From contig JAPYOP010000014.1 in NCBI GenBank assembly GCA_029938115.1, forward strand, positions 1-39,032: a DNA stretch of 39,032 bases, read 5' to 3'. A model generated the notes under the pieces. It was not told where the DNA came from. It saw only the letters and a program-made list of their open reading frames with translations, and made no database searches. The translations under genes and the position numbers were made by a program. This stretch comes from Colwellia sp. GTDB lineage: Bacteria; Pseudomonadota; Gammaproteobacteria; Enterobacterales; Alteromonadaceae. Below, piece by piece: positions 35,301-39,032 of the stretch. Position 1 is the stretch's first letter; each line of letters opens with the position of its first letter.

Positions 35301-36776
35301 ATTTCAGTAAAACTCGTTTCTGGCCCAGGTGTCGGCACAATCGCCGCTGGTGTTGCAAAAGCTTATGCTGATTTCATTACCATTTCAGGTTATGACGGTG
35401 GCACTGCAGCTAGCCCATTAACCTCAGTTAAATATGCAGGTTGTCCGTGGGAGTTAGGTTTAGCTGAAGCCCATCAAGCTTTAGTAACTAATGGCTTACG
35501 TCATAAAGTGCGTTTACAAGTTGATGGCGGTTTAAAAACCGGCCTTGATATTGTTAAAGCCGCTATTTTAGGTGCTGAAAGCTTTGGTTTTGGTACAGCG
35601 CCAATGGTAGCGCTAGGTTGTAAATTCTTACGGATTTGTCACTTAAATAACTGCGCTACAGGTGTTGCTACACAAGACGAAGTATTACGCGAACAGTTCT
35701 TTAAAGGCTTGCCAGATCAAGTAATGAATTACTTTAAATTTATTGCTCATGATGTCCGTGAAATTCTCGCTAGAGTGGGTGTTGAAAGTTTAACCGCGAT
35801 TATTGGTCGCGTTGATTTATTAACACAAATTGAAGGCATTAGTGCCAAACAGCAGAAACTAGATTTATCACCTATTATTGCTCCTGTTATAGCAGCAGAT
35901 CATACTGCTATTCATCAAACAGAAGATAATAACCCGTTTGATAAAGGCACACTAAATAAAGAGATGTTAGCCGTGGCACAAGACGCTGTTGCACATAGCA
36001 GTGGTGGCGAATTTAGATTTACTATACAAAATACAGATCGCTCAGTCGGCGCTACTTTATCAGGTGAAATTGCTCGTCATCATGGCGACCAAGGCATGGC
36101 TGTTGCGCCAATCACTATGCATTTATCAGGCACCGCCGGACAAAGTTTTGGTGTGTGGAATGCCGGTGGTTTGAACCTTGCCCTAACCGGTGATGCTAAT
36201 GATTATGTCGGTAAAGGCATGGCTGGCGGTATGATTACTGTTAAGCCACCAAAAGGTGTTGAGTATGTAAGTCATAAAACTATGATCATGGGAAACACTT
36301 GTTTATACGGTGCAACTGGCGGTAAGTTGTATGCTTGTGGTCGTGCTGGTGAACGTTTTGCGGTACGTAACTCTGGTTGTCATGCCGTTATTGAAGGTAC
36401 TGGTGATCATGCATGTGAATACATGACCGGTGGTGTTGTTACTATTTTAGGTGATATTGGCGTTAATTTTGGCGCAGGTATGACCGGCGGTTTTGCTTAT
36501 GTACTAGATGAGCGTGGTGATCTAGATATTCGTTTAAATACAGAATCTATCGAGATGTTATCTGTTGACGATTTTGCCATTCATCAAGAACATTTACGTG
36601 GCATTATTAATCATCATTTTGAAGAAACAGACAGCTTACGTGCGCAAGAAATATTACATGACTTTGACAAATACGCACCACTATTCAAGTTAATTAAGCC
36701 AACCGCAACTGATGTTAAAACCCTACTAGGTCATCGTAGCCGTTCAAGTGCTGAATTACGCGTGCAAGCACAATAG
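32316..36776 (+). CDS. gltB: Glutamate synthase (NADPH) large subunit
   Basis: 1486 residues, matching E. coli GltB. AGGAGA precedes the ATG. The short propeptide ends before Cys13 (ENCGFGLIAHQHGE), the nucleophile of the class II glutamine amidotransferase. This domain runs to about residue 400 and includes RFSTNTSPQWHLAQPFR and HNGEINTINGNRQW. A central domain precedes the FMN-binding synthase barrel, with SGEGGEDERRFG, KPGEGGQLPG and ISGYDGGTAASPLTSVKYAG. The 3Fe-4S cysteines are in CKFLRICHLNNCATGVATQ. A C-terminal right-handed beta-helix follows (MTGGVVTILGDIGVNFGAGM). It makes glutamate from glutamine and 2-oxoglutarate together with GltD, which starts 19 bp downstream. All key residues are present. 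Confidence 0.98.
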   Translation: MQLYDHSVQRENCGFGLIAHQHGETSHKLIKTAISALDRMQHRGGIAADGKTGDGCGLLLQKPDSFFRAVAEDNGWKLGKKYAVGMIFLNPDPVAAALSKKILEEEFAEESLTLIGWRTVPIDTSVLGDAAINNMPTIEQVFVDAPPGWRNRDLERRLYMARRRAEKRITDDVFYVASLSCLVTIYKGLMMPKDLANFYLDLADIRMQSAICVFHQRFSTNTSPQWHLAQPFRYLAHNGEINTINGNRQWSRARTYRFKSPLLPDLQDAAPFIGQTGSDSSSLDNMLELFLAGGMDLYRAMRLLMPPAWQNSTLMDDDLRAFYEFNSMHMEPWDGPAGVVMTNGRHVACNLDRNGLRPARYVITRNGFITLASEVGIWDYGEDEVVSKGRVGPGEMLAIDTYTGKLFTSNDIDKDLKERHPYREWLDKNIRRLIPFDQLEANQIGIRIFSDAEMSQYHKMFNYSYEEIQQVIKTLAENGQEATGSMGDDTPMAVLSSKPRTLFDYFRQQFAQVTNPPIDPLRERYVMSLGTCIGREHNVFNETSGHADRMSFSTPVLMYTGLKQLRELDPEHYRSDTLTLTYDPEEGLEAAIIRLCDEATDLVRNKNTVILVLSDRQIHQGLLVIPAAMAVGAVQKRLVDEQLRCDSNIIVETASVRDSHQYAVLLGLGATAIYPYLAMETIEQLVEQGQIKLSARDAVVNYREGINKGLLKILSKMGISTIASYRCAGLFEVIGLNDNIMKLCFSDLPSRIQGADFNDIEQDNINLARKAFLPHQKMRHGGLLKYVHGEEYHAYNPDVVTYLQRAVQSGDYNDYRKYADEVNNRPAAMLRDLLALKDDCEAIDISQVESDSEMFKRFDSAAMSIGALSPEAHEALAIAMNRLGGSSNSGEGGEDERRFGTVKNSRIKQIASGRFGVTPHYLVNADVLQIKVAQGAKPGEGGQLPGDKVSPLIAKLRYSVPGVTLISPPPHHDIYSIEDLAQLIFDLKQVNPRAVISVKLVSGPGVGTIAAGVAKAYADFITISGYDGGTAASPLTSVKYAGCPWELGLAEAHQALVTNGLRHKVRLQVDGGLKTGLDIVKAAILGAESFGFGTAPMVALGCKFLRICHLNNCATGVATQDEVLREQFFKGLPDQVMNYFKFIAHDVREILARVGVESLTAIIGRVDLLTQIEGISAKQQKLDLSPIIAPVIAADHTAIHQTEDNNPFDKGTLNKEMLAVAQDAVAHSSGGEFRFTIQNTDRSVGATLSGEIARHHGDQGMAVAPITMHLSGTAGQSFGVWNAGGLNLALTGDANDYVGKGMAGGMITVKPPKGVEYVSHKTMIMGNTCLYGATGGKLYACGRAGERFAVRNSGCHAVIEGTGDHACEYMTGGVVTILGDIGVNFGAGMTGGFAYVLDERGDLDIRLNTESIEMLSVDDFAIHQEHLRGIINHHFEETDSLRAQEILHDFDKYAPLFKLIKPTATDVKTLLGHRSRSSAELRVQAQ

Positions 36777-36792
36777 TTGATAAGGAATATAA

Positions 36793-38226
<1,434 letters not shown>

Positions 38227-38266
38227 AAATATTGCTAATGAAGCTGTAATTATTTAGCTAGATACT

Positions 38267-38463
38267 AAGCGATGTAAAACTCTGCCCGCGGGCAAAAAAG
38301 ATCCGTTTTTTTGTTTTAGTCCACCGAAGATCAATGAATTAACACAAAGCGATGTGAAACTTTGCCCGCGAATTCACGCAGATTAACGCTGATTAGAACA
38401 TTAACTACTTTTTATTGTGTGGGCTTTCATCTGTGAAAATCCGCGTTAATCTGTGGGCAAAAA
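38267..38463. repeat. Intergenic direct and inverted repeats (REP-like element)
   Basis: Two 24-bp direct repeats start with AAGCGATGT and end with TGCCCGCG (38267-38290 and 38347-38370), 22 of 24 identical. The first runs into the palindrome GCCCGCGGGC (38284-38293). The second opens an inverted repeat with arms CAGATTAACGCTGATT (38379-38394) and AATCCGCGTTAATCTG (38438-38453), 15 of 16 paired. Outer arms TTTGCCC (38361-38367) and GGGCAAA (38455-38461) enclose it. The layout looks like a dispersed palindromic element. Confidence 0.7.
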
Positions 38464-38497
38464 GTTCTTTGTTTTATTGTTTTGTTGTTTTATAAAA

Positions 38498-39032
38498 TCA
38501 ATTCAAAGGTGACAACAAACTCGTTAAAACATCATCCGTTAAACTTAACTTGGTATCACTAACCTCTTCTGACAATAAAGCATTAGCTAGTGCCGCTTTA
38601 TTTTTTTGTATCTGCTGAATTTTTTCTTCAATTGAATTTTCAATAATCAATTTGTAAACAAAGATTGGCTTATCTTGCCCAATTCTATGTGCTCTATCGG
38701 TCGCTTGATTTTCAACTGCTGGATTCCACCAAGGATCAAAGTGAATAACCGTATCCGCCGCCGTTAAATTTAAACCAACGCCGCCCGCCTTCAAGCTAAT
38801 TAAAAAGACCGGTACTTCACCTTGTTGAAACTTGTCAACTACCGCTTGGCGATTAGTTGTTGAGCCGGTTAATTTAACAAAGTCTATGCCTTCATCTTTC
38901 AATTCTGCTTCAATAAGCGATAACATACTCGTAAATTGGGAGAAGATTAAAACCTTACGGCCTTCATCAATTTGCTCAGGTAATGTTTCCATTAAATAAT
39001 CAAGCTTAGCTGATTGGTTAATATTTTTAGCA
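38498..39032 (-). CDS. SNF2-family DEAD/DEAH-type helicase, C-terminal part (5' end off window)
   Basis: About 178 residues are visible; the frame stays open through the right edge, so the internal ATG at 38992 is not the start. It contains the C-terminal RecA-like helicase lobe: [18 protein letters not shown], then [19 protein letters not shown] (motif IV area), [20 protein letters not shown] (motif V) and [24 protein letters not shown] (motif VI with the arginine fingers). It ends with the usual SNF2 tail ([17 protein letters not shown]). Bacterial members are typically 1000 or more residues with an N-terminal SWIM zinc finger, which would lie outside. They are thought to remodel nucleic-acid-protein complexes. 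The role here is unknown. Confidence 0.92.
   Translation of the reverse strand, partial: AKNINQSAKLDYLMETLPEQIDEGRKVLIFSQFTSMLSLIEAELKDEGIDFVKLTGSTTNRQAVVDKFQQGEVPVFLISLKAGGVGLNLTAADTVIHFDPWWNPAVENQATDRAHRIGQDKPIFVYKLIIENSIEEKIQQIQKNKAALANALLSEEVSDTKLSLTDDVLTSLLSPLN

Noticed and set aside
38284..38330. GCCCGCGGGC followed by A and T runs as a gltD terminator
   Set aside because: The perfect palindrome leaves no adequate loop. On the plus strand it is followed by A rather than T, so it fits the repeat element better than an intrinsic terminator.

Overview
The window looks like chromosomal DNA from an AT-rich marine gammaproteobacterium of the order Alteromonadales, most likely Colwelliaceae (Colwellia or Thalassotalea type). 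The placement rests on a nearly full-length ArcA next to a free-standing HptA, a metalloprotease with a GlyGly-CTERM-like tail, an RsmC, a proteobacterial GltB/GltD pair, and the low GC composition. It is an inference from protein families, not from a marker-gene comparison. I see no rRNA, tRNA, CRISPR array, prophage or insertion sequence.

Layout. 1-7.9 kb is a divergent cell-envelope cluster. Leftward run an LPP20-like secreted protein, an LPP20 lipoprotein, a one-TM protein and a protein with an MltC-type N-terminal domain that is cut by the window edge. Rightward run a TPR-like COG3014-type lipoprotein, an LpoB-like lipoprotein and a large LPP20 lipoprotein. 7.9-15.4 kb holds, all leftward, a small orphan lipoprotein, a reprolysin-like secreted protease and an RND efflux pair (adaptor and permease, no outer-membrane channel). 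15.7-18.7 kb holds a TerB-like protein, CvfB, an unlisted 40-residue membrane protein preceded by FNR-type sites, a gene broken by an in-frame stop, and a methyltransferase. 18.7-21.6 kb is a zinc-uptake unit: a His-rich TonB-dependent receptor and a small CxxC protein behind a good Zur-box match.

21.7-26.4 kb is the most interesting operon. A lysine riboswitch precedes dapA, dapD, a LysA-like decarboxylase and an AstE/aspartoacylase-type zinc hydrolase. This looks like a partial diaminopimelate/lysine pathway in which an M14-type enzyme may replace DapE. The decarboxylase gene carries a perfect 21-bp in-frame tandem duplication.

26.7-30.6 kb holds rsmC, a sensor kinase, arcA and, convergent to it, hptA (redox phosphorelay). 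30.9-31.8 kb is folE2 (zinc-independent first step of folate synthesis). 32.3-38.2 kb is gltBD (glutamate synthase), possibly preceded by a 19-codon leader ORF. The right end has a repeat-rich intergenic region and the C-terminal part of a SNF2-family helicase running off the window.

Recurring themes are envelope maintenance, response to oxygen (ArcA, HptA, FNR-type sites) and zinc economy (Zur box, TonB receptor, FolE2). Several start codons were moved from the longest possible ORF to a start supported by a ribosome binding site; these are noted per gene.
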